Of a stretch of 64,000 nt of DNA, positions 47,547 through 56,896 are shown piece by piece. This stretch comes from Polynucleobacter sp. JS-Mosq-20-D10 (lineage in GTDB: Bacteria > Pseudomonadota > Gammaproteobacteria > Burkholderiales > Burkholderiaceae). The notes under the pieces were generated by a model that worked only from the letters and a program-made list of their open reading frames with translations, was not told the DNA's origin and did no database searches. The stretch covers positions 2,025,502-2,089,501 of the forward strand of contig NZ_CP061305.1 in the NCBI RefSeq assembly GCF_018687755.1. The letters are read 5' to 3'. Positions within the stretch are counted from its first letter, which is position 1. The number at the start of each line of letters is the position of its first letter. A program made the position numbers and the translations under genes.

Positions 47547-49841
47547 TTATGCTGCCTCTTTTGCCAGATTCATAAACAAAATTGATACTTGCGCACCGAT
47601 CACCTGATCCGCCTGCATGCGGTTCCGGACTTCGATTTTGGCGCCGTGATCATCTACGATTTTCTTCACCACTGCCAATCCCAATCCGGTGCCCTTACTC
47701 TTCGTTGTTACATAGGGCTCAAAGGCTCTTGCCAATATCTTAGCTGGAAAACCTGAACCACTATCACTTATTGTTAAACGCACCGCATTTTGTGGCACAC
47801 CATTCAGTTCGCCGTAAGGTACTAACTCTGTTTTTACTTCAACCGGATCAGATTGATGAACACCCTCAAGAGTAGCATCTTGCGCATTTTGCAAAAGATT
47901 ATGAATAATCTGCCTGAGTTGCGTAGGGTCGCCCATAATATTTGGACAGCATGGATCAAGCTGGGTCTTTATGGGGCTGCCCTCATACAAACCCAGGATC
48001 TCTTGAGTCAAAGTATTGATCGAAACAGGCCTCAGTTGCGGACTTGGCGTCTTAGCAAAGTCTCTGAAGTCATTCACCATTTGCTTCATGGCCTGTACCT
48101 GACCAATGATGGTTTCCGTACTGCGATTCATCATCTCTTCTTGCTCAGGACTCAACTTGCCAGCCAACTTATGCTGTAGCCTCTCTGCTGAGAGCTGTAT
48201 AGGGGTGAGTGGGTTCTTAATCTCATGGGCTAGACGTCTAGCCACCTCACTCCAAGCAATGGAGCGCTGCGCACTCACTACGTCAGTGATGTCATCAAAC
48301 ACCACCATGCGCAAATCTGCCGTCAATTCAGTTCCACGAATAAACAAAGTAACGCCAGGCTCATTTTCAAACTCGTTTGTACTATGCAGCTGAATCTGTT
48401 TTTGCCATACTGGCGCTGACGTATTTTTATCTTTTGCTGTTTGACCGCTCTCTACGCCAACAGCCAGCTTCATAGTGGCAAAACCCTCTTTAATGGCTTG
48501 ATCAAACTCGATAAGACTAGGGCTATCACTCAAAGGGCGCCCATCCATTTGCGTTAAATCTTGCCCAAAGATGCGATCAGCGCCGGCATTACTAGAAACC
48601 ATATTGAAGTTTTTATCGAAGATACAAACTCCGGCAGTTAAATTGCCCAATACTGTTTCCAAAAATGATTTAGATTCTTGTAGGGAGGTTCTAGTGTCAG
48701 CAAGCTGACGGGTCATCACATTAAATTGACGCGTCAACATTCCTAACTCGTCACCCGTATCTAACTCGGGCTTAGGTGATAAATCGCCTTGGGCAACAGC
48801 CTGCGTTCCCTTTAAAAGCATCAGTAGGGGCCGGGCCAGCTGACGACCCAGAATTAAAGCCAAAGTAACAGCAACAAATAAGGCAAAGAACAAGGTTAAG
48901 GTCAGCGTACCCACAAACATTTTTCGTAAACCAGTCCGGCCCAATGACTTCTCTTGATAGTCACCATAGGCAGACTCAACCGCAACAATATTCTTGGCTA
49001 ATGGTCCAGGAATGAATCGCACTAACTGTAAAAAGTATTTATCGTCTACATCTTTACCGGGCGCCTGCTTTTTACGAACAATCGGCACAATCGCCCTTAC
49101 TCGATAACCGCGTTGACCACCATCCACTTCAATTTGATCTATAAAGGTGGCGCCCTTCTTTCTAAAAGCGTCTGCAATTACGTCAGGGCCAGGTGCAGGA
49201 AAATATTTGTTAGGTCGTGACTCGCTCGTCAATATCAGGCTACGCCCAATATTAAATAGGCTAACCTCTTGAATGCCAAATTGGTTGCGGGCTTTCAGCA
49301 CTATGGCGGCAACCTGCTCTGAACTGGTACCCGAGGGCACTGCGACTATTTGCTCAGCAATAAAATTTCCCTCGGCCAGAATTTCTTCTTGAGCAACCCG
49401 CAAAGTAACGCGCCCTAATTCAAGGCCCGCATCCAGTGCGGACTCTACTTGAACATCGAACCAGGTTTCAATACTGCGGGATACGAACTGTAGAGAAACT
49501 CCGTACAAAATTAATCCTGGAACAACACCAACTAAGGCAAAAATCATTGCCAACTTTGCCACTAGGCGTGTTCCAAAACGCCCTTTACGCCAACGGACCG
49601 CAATCACAATCACCAAGGTCAAAATGACTAAGGTCAGAGAAATTCCAATCACCACATTGGCTGCATAAAGCCAAATAAAGTAGTTATCAAAAAACTCAGT
49701 ATTGGATGTTGCGGTTGATAAGAGTGCTAGCAATAAAAGCGCAAAGGCGCCAATCAACATCATTGCGGTGGGCAACGCACGCCTTTTCCAGGCGTCTTTC
49801 TCAAACGCATTTGACCCAATGAAGTCCAAAGATATCTTCAT
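47547..49841 (-). CDS. NtrY-like sensor histidine kinase
   Basis: A 764-residue membrane kinase. N-terminal membrane helices (about 25-45, 60-85 and 95-120) are followed by an extracytoplasmic segment, a further helix near 315-340, HAMP (ARPLLMLLKGTQAVAQGDLS), PAS (about 390-500), H-box ARRLAHEIKNPLTPI with His539, the N-box HNLLQNAQDA, and G boxes DSGSGF and GTGLGLAVV. Its gene overlaps the DUF4390 gene by four bases and precedes the response regulator, forming the rsmB-DUF4390-NtrY-NtrX unit common in betaproteobacteria. The signal is unknown; nitrogen or redox control is the family theme. Confidence 0.9.
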   Translation of the reverse strand: MKISLDFIGSNAFEKDAWKRRALPTAMMLIGAFALLLLALLSTATSNTEFFDNYFIWLYAANVVIGISLTLVILTLVIVIAVRWRKGRFGTRLVAKLAMIFALVGVVPGLILYGVSLQFVSRSIETWFDVQVESALDAGLELGRVTLRVAQEEILAEGNFIAEQIVAVPSGTSSEQVAAIVLKARNQFGIQEVSLFNIGRSLILTSESRPNKYFPAPGPDVIADAFRKKGATFIDQIEVDGGQRGYRVRAIVPIVRKKQAPGKDVDDKYFLQLVRFIPGPLAKNIVAVESAYGDYQEKSLGRTGLRKMFVGTLTLTLFFALFVAVTLALILGRQLARPLLMLLKGTQAVAQGDLSPKPELDTGDELGMLTRQFNVMTRQLADTRTSLQESKSFLETVLGNLTAGVCIFDKNFNMVSSNAGADRIFGQDLTQMDGRPLSDSPSLIEFDQAIKEGFATMKLAVGVESGQTAKDKNTSAPVWQKQIQLHSTNEFENEPGVTLFIRGTELTADLRMVVFDDITDVVSAQRSIAWSEVARRLAHEIKNPLTPIQLSAERLQHKLAGKLSPEQEEMMNRSTETIIGQVQAMKQMVNDFRDFAKTPSPQLRPVSINTLTQEILGLYEGSPIKTQLDPCCPNIMGDPTQLRQIIHNLLQNAQDATLEGVHQSDPVEVKTELVPYGELNGVPQNAVRLTISDSGSGFPAKILARAFEPYVTTKSKGTGLGLAVVKKIVDDHGAKIEVRNRMQADQVIGAQVSILFMNLAKEAA

Positions 49842-50419
49842 CGCTTAATAAAGTTAGGGCCATTTGGTGAAAACGGAAAGCGCACCCAATCACTTGTGAC
49901 ATTCCAATCGCGATTGTTGAGTGCATTTACCTGGAATGGCTTAGGTAACTTACCTAAATCTAAGCTCATTCTTAACGCTGCAGTGTAAGACTTGCTTGAA
50001 TCAATCTGGCCGCGATCAATTACCCTCCAGCCCCCAATGCTTCCCACGGCCTGCAAAGCCTCAAACATCGTGTTTGCAGAAAAGGTAAAGCCTTCAGAAG
50101 CAATGCGGTATTGCTGAGTCATTGGCTGATAAGAAAGCCGGGTTGATCGTTGAGCAAGCGCAGGCTTTTCATCAAACCAGTACCAACGCGAACGCGTTAA
50201 ATCAAACTCAGCTTGAAAATATAAAACAATACCTTTTTGAACAGCATCTTCTAAGCTTGGCGTTAACTCAATCTTAAATGTGGCATTCAGAAGCCAATCG
50301 TTATCCACCTGCTCCAAATCAGCAGTTTTGAGCTTGATTCCCTCAGCACTTGCAGCGCCTGAAAATAGACTCAGGGCTATGAAAACACCAAGGGTGAATT
50401 TTTTAATGCCTTGGCTCAT
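49838..50419 (-). CDS. DUF4390 exported protein
   Basis: A 193-residue protein with a signal peptide (residues 1-25, ending ASA). The mature region (VDNDWLLNATFKIELTPSLE, GIVLYFQAEFDLTRSRWYWF) is the DUF4390 pattern, predicted mainly beta. The gene is coupled to rsmB upstream (start overlaps by four bases) and to the kinase gene downstream (4-bp overlap). Its constant position before NtrY suggests an envelope component of the same sensing circuit, possibly periplasmic. The function has not been established. Confidence 0.8.
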   Translation of the reverse strand: MSQGIKKFTLGVFIALSLFSGAASAEGIKLKTADLEQVDNDWLLNATFKIELTPSLEDAVQKGIVLYFQAEFDLTRSRWYWFDEKPALAQRSTRLSYQPMTQQYRIASEGFTFSANTMFEALQAVGSIGGWRVIDRGQIDSSKSYTAALRMSLDLGKLPKPFQVNALNNRDWNVTSDWVRFPFSPNGPNFIKR

Positions 50420-51729
50420 GGCCCATTTTTCTTAAACAAAGCATAGTAAAAACCATCATTTAACTCAGCAGGCAAAATTTGCCCAGGTGCGCTCAATCGT
50501 AATGCATCAGTATGTTCTGCAGTAAACCATGTCGCCTGCTCTTCGCCCTCCTCTGGGAACACGGAGCAAGTCACATACAAAAGTGTGCCGCCGATCTTCA
50601 GGATCTTCCAGGCTTGCTCCAAAATAGCACGCTGCCTAAGTTGCAAGGCCTTAATATCAGCCTCACGCCGCAAAAACGGAATGTCAGGATGCCTTGCAAC
50701 GATGCCCGATGCTGAGCAAGGCGCATCCAAAAGAATTTTGTCAAATAACTTGCCATCCCACCATGCTGCCTTTGAGGCATCACCGCGCACCACGCGAACG
50801 ACATCAGACTGCAGGCGTAAACGGTCTAAATTACCACCAATTTTTCCAAGGCGCTCACCATCCAGCTCCAAGGCAGTCATCTCGCACTGCGCCAACTCTA
50901 GTAAGTGAGCAGTTTTTCCGCCAGGCGCAGCACAGGCATCCAATATGCGCTCACCCGGTTTTGGATCCAGCAATACAGCCGCAATTTGTGCCCCCGCATC
51001 TTGAACAGAAACTGCGCCACTATAAAAGTCTGGTAAGTCTGAAACTGGCACCGCCTCATGTAATAACAAAGCAGAATCCAATGTGACTCCGGCAACACTT
51101 TCAATTGGTTCAGCTGCGATACCAGCTTGATGCAATAGTTCTTGATATTCTTTGCGCGTATGTTGTTGAACATTCACCCGCAAAATCAAGGGCGCTCGTT
51201 GAGCCTGCTGAATCAGCATGGCTTGCCAAGCCTTTGAATAGTTTCGCTTCAGGCTAGCTCGCCACCAGGGCGGGAAAAACATGGGAATGGGATCTGGCGG
51301 ATAAGGCTTTTCGTTCTCAGCCTGCACCGCAAGGCTCACCTTACGAAGCACTGCATTTACCAGGCCCTTGGCATACATCGTGGGCTCATATTCACTGCAA
51401 GCTTTTACAGCTTGGTCAACGATTGTATGCGCTGCATAACCCTTGCCAGCAGATCCGCCCTGCAAAAATAAAGCAATCGCAACACTTAACAAGTACTCTA
51501 CCTCTGGAGGGGGCGTCTTTGGAATAAATTGTTGAATGAATTGATGTGATCTCACCCACTTACGCAAGGCATCAAAAGTGAAGCTTTGAACAATAGGTCG
51601 CTCATGGGCGTCTAGTTGATCTAACACTTCGGTGAGCGATCGACCAACCATCACCTCACCAATTGCTTGCGCAGAAATGGTGATTGCCTCCGATAGTGGA
51701 AGACTGCGAGGTGTTTTTTGATCGGTCAA
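50416..51729 (-). CDS. rsmB: 16S rRNA (cytosine(967)-C5)-methyltransferase RsmB
   Basis: A 437-residue enzyme that methylates C967 of 16S rRNA. Residues about 15-160 form the NusB-like RNA-binding domain; the catalytic domain has the SAM site DACAAPGGKTAHLLEL, DAPCSASGIVARHPDI (motif IV, Cys) and VTCSVFPEEGE (motif VI, catalytic Cys). It lies directly after fmt on the same strand (one base between), typical of the def-fmt-rsmB arrangement. Length agrees with the family. Confidence 0.93.
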   Translation of the reverse strand: MTDQKTPRSLPLSEAITISAQAIGEVMVGRSLTEVLDQLDAHERPIVQSFTFDALRKWVRSHQFIQQFIPKTPPPEVEYLLSVAIALFLQGGSAGKGYAAHTIVDQAVKACSEYEPTMYAKGLVNAVLRKVSLAVQAENEKPYPPDPIPMFFPPWWRASLKRNYSKAWQAMLIQQAQRAPLILRVNVQQHTRKEYQELLHQAGIAAEPIESVAGVTLDSALLLHEAVPVSDLPDFYSGAVSVQDAGAQIAAVLLDPKPGERILDACAAPGGKTAHLLELAQCEMTALELDGERLGKIGGNLDRLRLQSDVVRVVRGDASKAAWWDGKLFDKILLDAPCSASGIVARHPDIPFLRREADIKALQLRQRAILEQAWKILKIGGTLLYVTCSVFPEEGEEQATWFTAEHTDALRLSAPGQILPAELNDGFYYALFKKNGP

Positions 51730-51730
51730 A

Positions 51731-52726
51731 TTAATCTTTCTTGAACTGCATTATTTTTTCCTGCCTACGATAGCTCTGTAAACAAGCGCTGGCACCAATC
51801 TTTTTTCCGCCAGGCTTTTGCATTTCTAAGATTTCAATCACACCATCTCCACATTGAACATACACACCATCTCCACTAAAATCTAAGACCTGTCCCGGGA
51901 CAGTATCTTGGTATATTTGCGCCTTACTAGGCAAACAAGAATTCCAAAACTTCATTTGCTCACCATCCAAACTACTGGTGGATCCAGGAAATGGATTGAA
52001 TGCTCGAATACGTCGATCGATCACTGCAGCACTTAAATGCCAATCAACTTCTGCCTCACTCTTTAATATTTTTTCTGCATAAGTAACTCCCCCTATAGCT
52101 TGTGGAGTTCTTGTGATGGCGATGCCTTCATTTAAATCATTGAGAGTCTTGACCATCAACTCGGCACCTAAGGCCGCTAAACGGTCATGCAGTGATGCGC
52201 TAGTTTCTTGAGGTGTAATTTTTAGATCGCCTACTAGAACAGTGTCGCCAGTATCGAGGCCAGCATCCATTTGCATAATGCTCACACCTGTATCGGTGTC
52301 ACCGTTTTCTATGGCACGCTGTATCGGCGCTGCACCGCGCCACCTTGGTAGCAGGGAGGCGTGAATATTAAAGCAACCATGCCTCCCATCCTGAGCAGCG
52401 AGATCAAGAATGGCTTGCGGAAGCATTAATCCGTATGCAACGACTACCATTGCATCAAAATCAATGCTAGATAAATATTGAAAGGCCTCTTGCGCTGCTA
52501 TTTTTTTATGCAAGTCTGAATGGTTCTGCTTGAGCGTTTCAGGTTGCAGCACCGGAATATTTTTCTCTTGTGCAAATACTTTTACAGGACTTGCTTGAAG
52601 ATGCATGCCGCGACCTGAACGACGATCTGGCTGGGTTAGCACCAGCACAATTTGATGGCCAGAATTTTCTATTGCACGCATTGCTTGTGCAGCAAACTCC
52701 GGGGTGCCAGCAAAAACAATTTTCAT
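51731..52726 (-). CDS. fmt: Methionyl-tRNA formyltransferase
   Basis: A 331-residue enzyme that formylates initiator Met-tRNA using 10-formyl-THF. Catalytic residues Asn120 and His122 (FNIHASLLPRWRGAAPIQ) and Asp158 (LDTG) are present, as is the C-terminal OB-like domain (residues about 215-325, IRAFNPFPG, VYVQCGDGVIEI). It is between def and rsmB, with seven bases after def. It supplies the formylated start needed by the neighbouring deformylase's substrates. Confidence 0.95.
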   Translation of the reverse strand: MKIVFAGTPEFAAQAMRAIENSGHQIVLVLTQPDRRSGRGMHLQASPVKVFAQEKNIPVLQPETLKQNHSDLHKKIAAQEAFQYLSSIDFDAMVVVAYGLMLPQAILDLAAQDGRHGCFNIHASLLPRWRGAAPIQRAIENGDTDTGVSIMQMDAGLDTGDTVLVGDLKITPQETSASLHDRLAALGAELMVKTLNDLNEGIAITRTPQAIGGVTYAEKILKSEAEVDWHLSAAVIDRRIRAFNPFPGSTSSLDGEQMKFWNSCLPSKAQIYQDTVPGQVLDFSGDGVYVQCGDGVIEILEMQKPGGKKIGASACLQSYRRQEKIMQFKKD

Positions 52727-52733
52727 TGGGCGC

Positions 52734-53249
52734 TTAGCGCTCGCCTACTAATTCTTTTGCGCGCTTTTTCATTTTGAGAGAAATACGATTGCGCTTCAAC
52801 ATAGAGAGGTACTCAACAAATACCTTACCTTGCAAGTGATCCATCTCATGCTGCAGACAAACTGATAGCAAGCCATCTGCCTCTACTTCAAATTCTTTGC
52901 CGTTGATGTCGAGCGCCTTGACTCGGATGACTGCTGGGCGATCTACTTCATCAAAATATTCGGGTACTGAGAGGCAACCTTCGCGCCAAGATTTTTTTTC
53001 TGGGCTTGTCCAAACCAATTCTGGATTAATGAAAACCATCAATTGATCTTGATTGTCAGAAATATCAATCACCACAATGCGCTCATGAATGTCCACCTGG
53101 GTTGCAGCTAAGCCAACTCCGGGAGCCTCGTACATTGTCTCGGCCATATCGGCCACAATTTTTTTGATGCGTGCATCCACCAGCGCTACGGGTTTGGCAA
53201 CCTTATGTAGGCGTGGGTCTGGATAACAAAGGACGGTTAATAAAGCCAT
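52734..53249 (-). CDS. def: Peptide deformylase
   Basis: A 171-residue metallo-enzyme that removes N-formyl groups from new proteins. The three motifs are visible: PGVGLAATQV (G-x-G-x-A-A-x-Q), EGCLSVPEY (metal Cys) and QHEMDHLQGKV (HExxH). The start is set at 53249 (MALLTVLCYPDPRLHKVA); the longer reading adds 31 residues of unsupported sequence. It begins a def-fmt-rsmB unit, divergent from dprA. Confidence 0.93.
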   Translation of the reverse strand: MALLTVLCYPDPRLHKVAKPVALVDARIKKIVADMAETMYEAPGVGLAATQVDIHERIVVIDISDNQDQLMVFINPELVWTSPEKKSWREGCLSVPEYFDEVDRPAVIRVKALDINGKEFEVEADGLLSVCLQHEMDHLQGKVFVEYLSMLKRNRISLKMKKRAKELVGER

Positions 53250-53320
53250 ATCGGAATTATCCAACAGAGTAATCAGGCTGTCCCGATAGTTCTTTGCAGC
53301 CCTATGCTCAAAATTGCCAT

Positions 53321-54019
53321 ATGCGCACACCCAAAAATCCAAACATCATCCAAATTCATCGAAATACCCCCGACTACCCGGTTCGCCTCTTAGATTTATC
53401 CGACCCGCCCAATGCACTCTATATATATGGGGATATTCGCCTATTAAATGTACCTATGATTGCTATCGTGGGGTCACGTGCCGCTAGTCCAGAAGGAATC
53501 AGAAATGCTTACAGTTTCGCGCAAGCCCTATCTGCGGAGGGTTATCTCATTATTTCCGGGCTGGCTCGGGGTGTTGACGGGGCTGCTCACCGAGGCACGC
53601 TTAGGTCAAATCAGGGGTATCGAACCATAGCGGTATGCGGTAGCGGACTAGATATCGTGTATCCGCAAGAGCATCTCGACTTAGCGCAAGCCATCGCTAA
53701 TAGTGGGCTCTTGGTGTCTGAGCTAGCTCCAGGGCTGGGGCCAAAGGCTTGGCACTTCCCACGCAGGAACCGCATCATTGCGGCCTTATCCCTTGGAATA
53801 CTCGTGATTGAGGCGGCCGAGCGTTCTGGCTCGCTCATTACGGCTAGGCTGGGCTGTGAACTCGGTCGTGAGATTTTTGCGATTCCCGGGTCAATACACA
53901 ACCCACTCTCTAAGGGCTGCCATCAATTACTTCAGCAAGGCGCCAAGCTAGTTCAATCCCCACAAGACATTCTCGAGGAATTGCCAAAATGGTCAAAAAC
54001 CTTATTTAAAGGCATTTAA
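53321..54019 (+). CDS. dprA: Short DprA-like DNA processing protein
   Basis: A protein of about 232 residues that contains the DprA Rossmann-like core: IAIVGSRAASPEG, IISGLARGVDGAAHRGTL, AVCGSGLDIVYP, EAAERSGSLITARLGCELGR and IPGSIHNPLSKGCHQLLQQG. DprA loads RecA on incoming single-stranded DNA during natural transformation. The start at 53321 is used in place of the TTG at 53294. Most DprA proteins are longer, with an N-terminal SAM-like and a C-terminal winged-helix domain. Here both are short or missing; nothing downstream restores them. It is divergent from def. Confidence 0.85.
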   Translation: MRTPKNPNIIQIHRNTPDYPVRLLDLSDPPNALYIYGDIRLLNVPMIAIVGSRAASPEGIRNAYSFAQALSAEGYLIISGLARGVDGAAHRGTLRSNQGYRTIAVCGSGLDIVYPQEHLDLAQAIANSGLLVSELAPGLGPKAWHFPRRNRIIAALSLGILVIEAAERSGSLITARLGCELGREIFAIPGSIHNPLSKGCHQLLQQGAKLVQSPQDILEELPKWSKTLFKGI

Positions 54020-54217
54020 AGCGCTATTTTTAGAAAAATAAGGTCTTTAATGAGATCTTAGCAAACCCCTAAAAATGAGGTTTTTGGACTTTTGTCAATT
54101 TATCGGTTAATAATAAAAAAGGGGCATGGAAATGGTATGGCCAGGATCTGGTTTAAATTGGTCACCCGTTTTCACCCATTAAAACCATCATTTCAAGCTC
54201 AAATTTAGGCAAAACGC

Positions 54218-56896
54218 GTGGCAACTAAAGCATCTACCAAAAAAAATAGCCCTAAGACTTCAGCCGTTGATCACCCTAAGACCCTGATCATTGCGGAGAA
54301 GCCTTCCGTTGCGAATGACATTGCCAAGGCCTTGGGTGGCTTCACTAAATATGAGGACTATTTCGAGAACGATGACTTTGTTATCTCCTCTGCAGTTGGC
54401 CATCTATTGGAAATTGCCGCACCTGAAGAATTTGATGTCAAACGCGGTAAATGGTCATTTGCAAATCTACCAGTTGTGCCGCCCTATTTTGACTTACGCC
54501 CGATTGCTAAAACTGAATCGCGGCTAAAGGTCTTGCAAAAACTTATCAAGCGCAAAGACATTAATGAACTGATTAATGCATGTGACGCGGGTCGAGAAGG
54601 TGAGTTGATCTTCCGCTTAATCGCACAGCATGCAAAAGCGCCGCAAGCCATAAAACGACTCTGGCTGCAATCCATGACGCCGGCAGCAATTCGCGATGGC
54701 TTTGCCTCCCTGCGCAGCGATACCGATATGCAACCTCTCGCAGATGCGGCACGCTGCCGCTCTGAAGCGGATTGGCTAGTTGGCATCAACGGAACGCGGG
54801 CGATGACCGCGTTTAACAGCAAGAGTGGTGGATTCTTTCTGACGACAGTTGGTCGGGTACAGACGCCAACACTATCAATCGTGGTTGAGCGTGAAGAACT
54901 TATTCGGAAGTTTATCTCCAAAGACTATTGGGAAGTAAAGGCGGAATTTATTGCTGCAGCGGGCGTATATGAAGGGCGCTGGTTTGATCCTAAGTTTAAG
55001 AAAGATGCTGTAGCTCCAGATGCTCGTGAGAATCGCCTTTGGAGTGAAGCTGCCGCACAAAGCATTGTGGCTGCGTGTCGCAATAAAAAAGCGAGTGTCA
55101 AAGAAGAGGCTAAACCAGCAACTCAATTAGCGCCTCAGCTGTTTGATTTAACGAGCCTACAACGTGAAGCAAATGCACGCTTTGGCTTTTCTGCTAAAAA
55201 TACTTTGGGCCTGGCCCAAGCACTTTACGAGCGCCATAAAGTGCTGACCTATCCACGTACTGATGCTAAGGCCCTGCCAGAAGATTATCTGGATACTGTT
55301 AAGCAGACGATGGAAAATCTGGCTGAGAACTCACAGGAATATCGCTCCTTCGCCAAGCAAATCTTACAAGGTGATCCCAAAGATCCAAAAGCCAAGGCAG
55401 GATATGGTTGGATTAAACCGAACAAACGTATTTTTGATAACTCGAAAATATCCGATCACTTTGCGATCATTCCGACCCTAGAGTCTCCAAAGAGTCTCAG
55501 TGAGCCGGAACAAAAACTGTATGACTTGGTTGTCCGTCGCTTCTTGGCGGTATTTTATCCAGCAGCCGAATTCCGCGTCACTACTCGCATCACCGAAGTA
55601 TCGGGACATCACTTTAAAACCGAGGGTCGCGTACTAGTCACACCGGGTTGGCTAACGGTATACGGCAGATCCAATCAAGCGGATGATGAGTTGGTAGCGG
55701 TGCAAGAAGGCGAAACCGTCCAAAATGAATCTATTGCAGCGATCCCATTAAAAACAAAACCGCCCGCGCGCTATACCGAAGCAACTTTGTTATCAGCAAT
55801 GGAAAGTGCTGGTAAGTGGGTAGATGATGATGATATGCGTGAGGCGATGGCTGAAAAAGGCTTGGGCACACCCGCAACCCGTGCCGCTATTATTGAAGGT
55901 CTGCTAGCAGAGAAATATATGGTGCGCGAAGCACGAGAGCTAATACCTACCGCCAAAGCATTCCAATTAATGACACTTTTGCGCGGCTTAGATGTTGAAG
56001 AGTTAACAAGGCCCGATCTCACAGGTAGCTGGGAAAATAAACTCTCCCTGATTGAGCGTGGTGAGATGAATCGCGATACCTTCATGCAAGAAATTGCGCA
56101 GATGACGCAGCGCATCGTCAAGCGCGCTAAAGAGTATGACAGCGATACTATTCCCGGCGATTATGCGACTATGTCTACGCCGTGTCCTCACTGCAAAGGC
56201 GCCGTTAAAGAAAACTATCGCCGCTTTGCATGCGAGAAGTGTGGATTTACGATTAGCAAAACTCCGGGTGGGCGTGCATTTGAGTATCCCGAGGTAGAAG
56301 AGCTGCTTCGTGAAAAAACGATTGGTCCACTGCAAGGGTTCCGTAGCAAGATGGGCAGGCCATTTGCAGCAATTATTAAGTTAAGTGAAATCCCTGAAGA
56401 TGATGCTGATTATCCAAACGCAGGCTTTAAGCTTGAGTTTGATTTTGGTAATACTCAAGAGGATGAATCTGAAGCCATCGACTTTACCGGTAGACAAGCT
56501 TTAGGCGTATGTCCAAAGTGTTCTGGTGCTGTATACGAAGATGGCATGCGCTACTTATGTGAAAGGAACACCGGTCCAGATAAGTCATGTGATTTCAAAA
56601 CCGGTAAGGTCGTTTTGCAACAAGAAATTTCTGCTGAGCAAGTTCAAAAATTGCTTACTGAAGGCAAAACCGATTTGCTAACTAACTTCAAATCTAACCG
56701 GACTGGTCGTGGCTTTAAAGCTTATCTTGCCTTGGGTCCGGATGGCAAAATTGGTTTTGAGTTTGAAGCTAAAACGCCCAAAGCGGGGGCTGCGGCTAAA
56801 GCTCCGGCAAAGAAGCGAGCAGGTGCAAGCGCTGCCACCAAGTCTGTAGCAAAACCTAAGCGGGCCAGCAAAGCGAAGTCGTCTTCGAGCACTTGA
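54218..56896 (+). CDS. topB: DNA topoisomerase III
   Basis: An 892-residue type IA topoisomerase with a GTG start. The TOPRIM domain is at the N-terminus (KTLIIAEKPSVANDIAKALG, DAGREGELIFR). The active-site tyrosine is Tyr345 in LTYPRTD. Zinc-ribbon-like Cys pairs follow in CPHCKGAVKE/CEKCGF and CPKCSGAVYE near residues 655-780, then a Lys/Ala-rich tail. It decatenates DNA, often with RecQ-like helicases. Its last 175 bp overlap the convergent FAD oxidoreductase gene, so the basic tail and that protein's C-terminus are encoded on opposite strands of the same DNA. Confidence 0.93.
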   Translation: MATKASTKKNSPKTSAVDHPKTLIIAEKPSVANDIAKALGGFTKYEDYFENDDFVISSAVGHLLEIAAPEEFDVKRGKWSFANLPVVPPYFDLRPIAKTESRLKVLQKLIKRKDINELINACDAGREGELIFRLIAQHAKAPQAIKRLWLQSMTPAAIRDGFASLRSDTDMQPLADAARCRSEADWLVGINGTRAMTAFNSKSGGFFLTTVGRVQTPTLSIVVEREELIRKFISKDYWEVKAEFIAAAGVYEGRWFDPKFKKDAVAPDARENRLWSEAAAQSIVAACRNKKASVKEEAKPATQLAPQLFDLTSLQREANARFGFSAKNTLGLAQALYERHKVLTYPRTDAKALPEDYLDTVKQTMENLAENSQEYRSFAKQILQGDPKDPKAKAGYGWIKPNKRIFDNSKISDHFAIIPTLESPKSLSEPEQKLYDLVVRRFLAVFYPAAEFRVTTRITEVSGHHFKTEGRVLVTPGWLTVYGRSNQADDELVAVQEGETVQNESIAAIPLKTKPPARYTEATLLSAMESAGKWVDDDDMREAMAEKGLGTPATRAAIIEGLLAEKYMVREARELIPTAKAFQLMTLLRGLDVEELTRPDLTGSWENKLSLIERGEMNRDTFMQEIAQMTQRIVKRAKEYDSDTIPGDYATMSTPCPHCKGAVKENYRRFACEKCGFTISKTPGGRAFEYPEVEELLREKTIGPLQGFRSKMGRPFAAIIKLSEIPEDDADYPNAGFKLEFDFGNTQEDESEAIDFTGRQALGVCPKCSGAVYEDGMRYLCERNTGPDKSCDFKTGKVVLQQEISAEQVQKLLTEGKTDLLTNFKSNRTGRGFKAYLALGPDGKIGFEFEAKTPKAGAAAKAPAKKRAGASAATKSVAKPKRASKAKSSSST

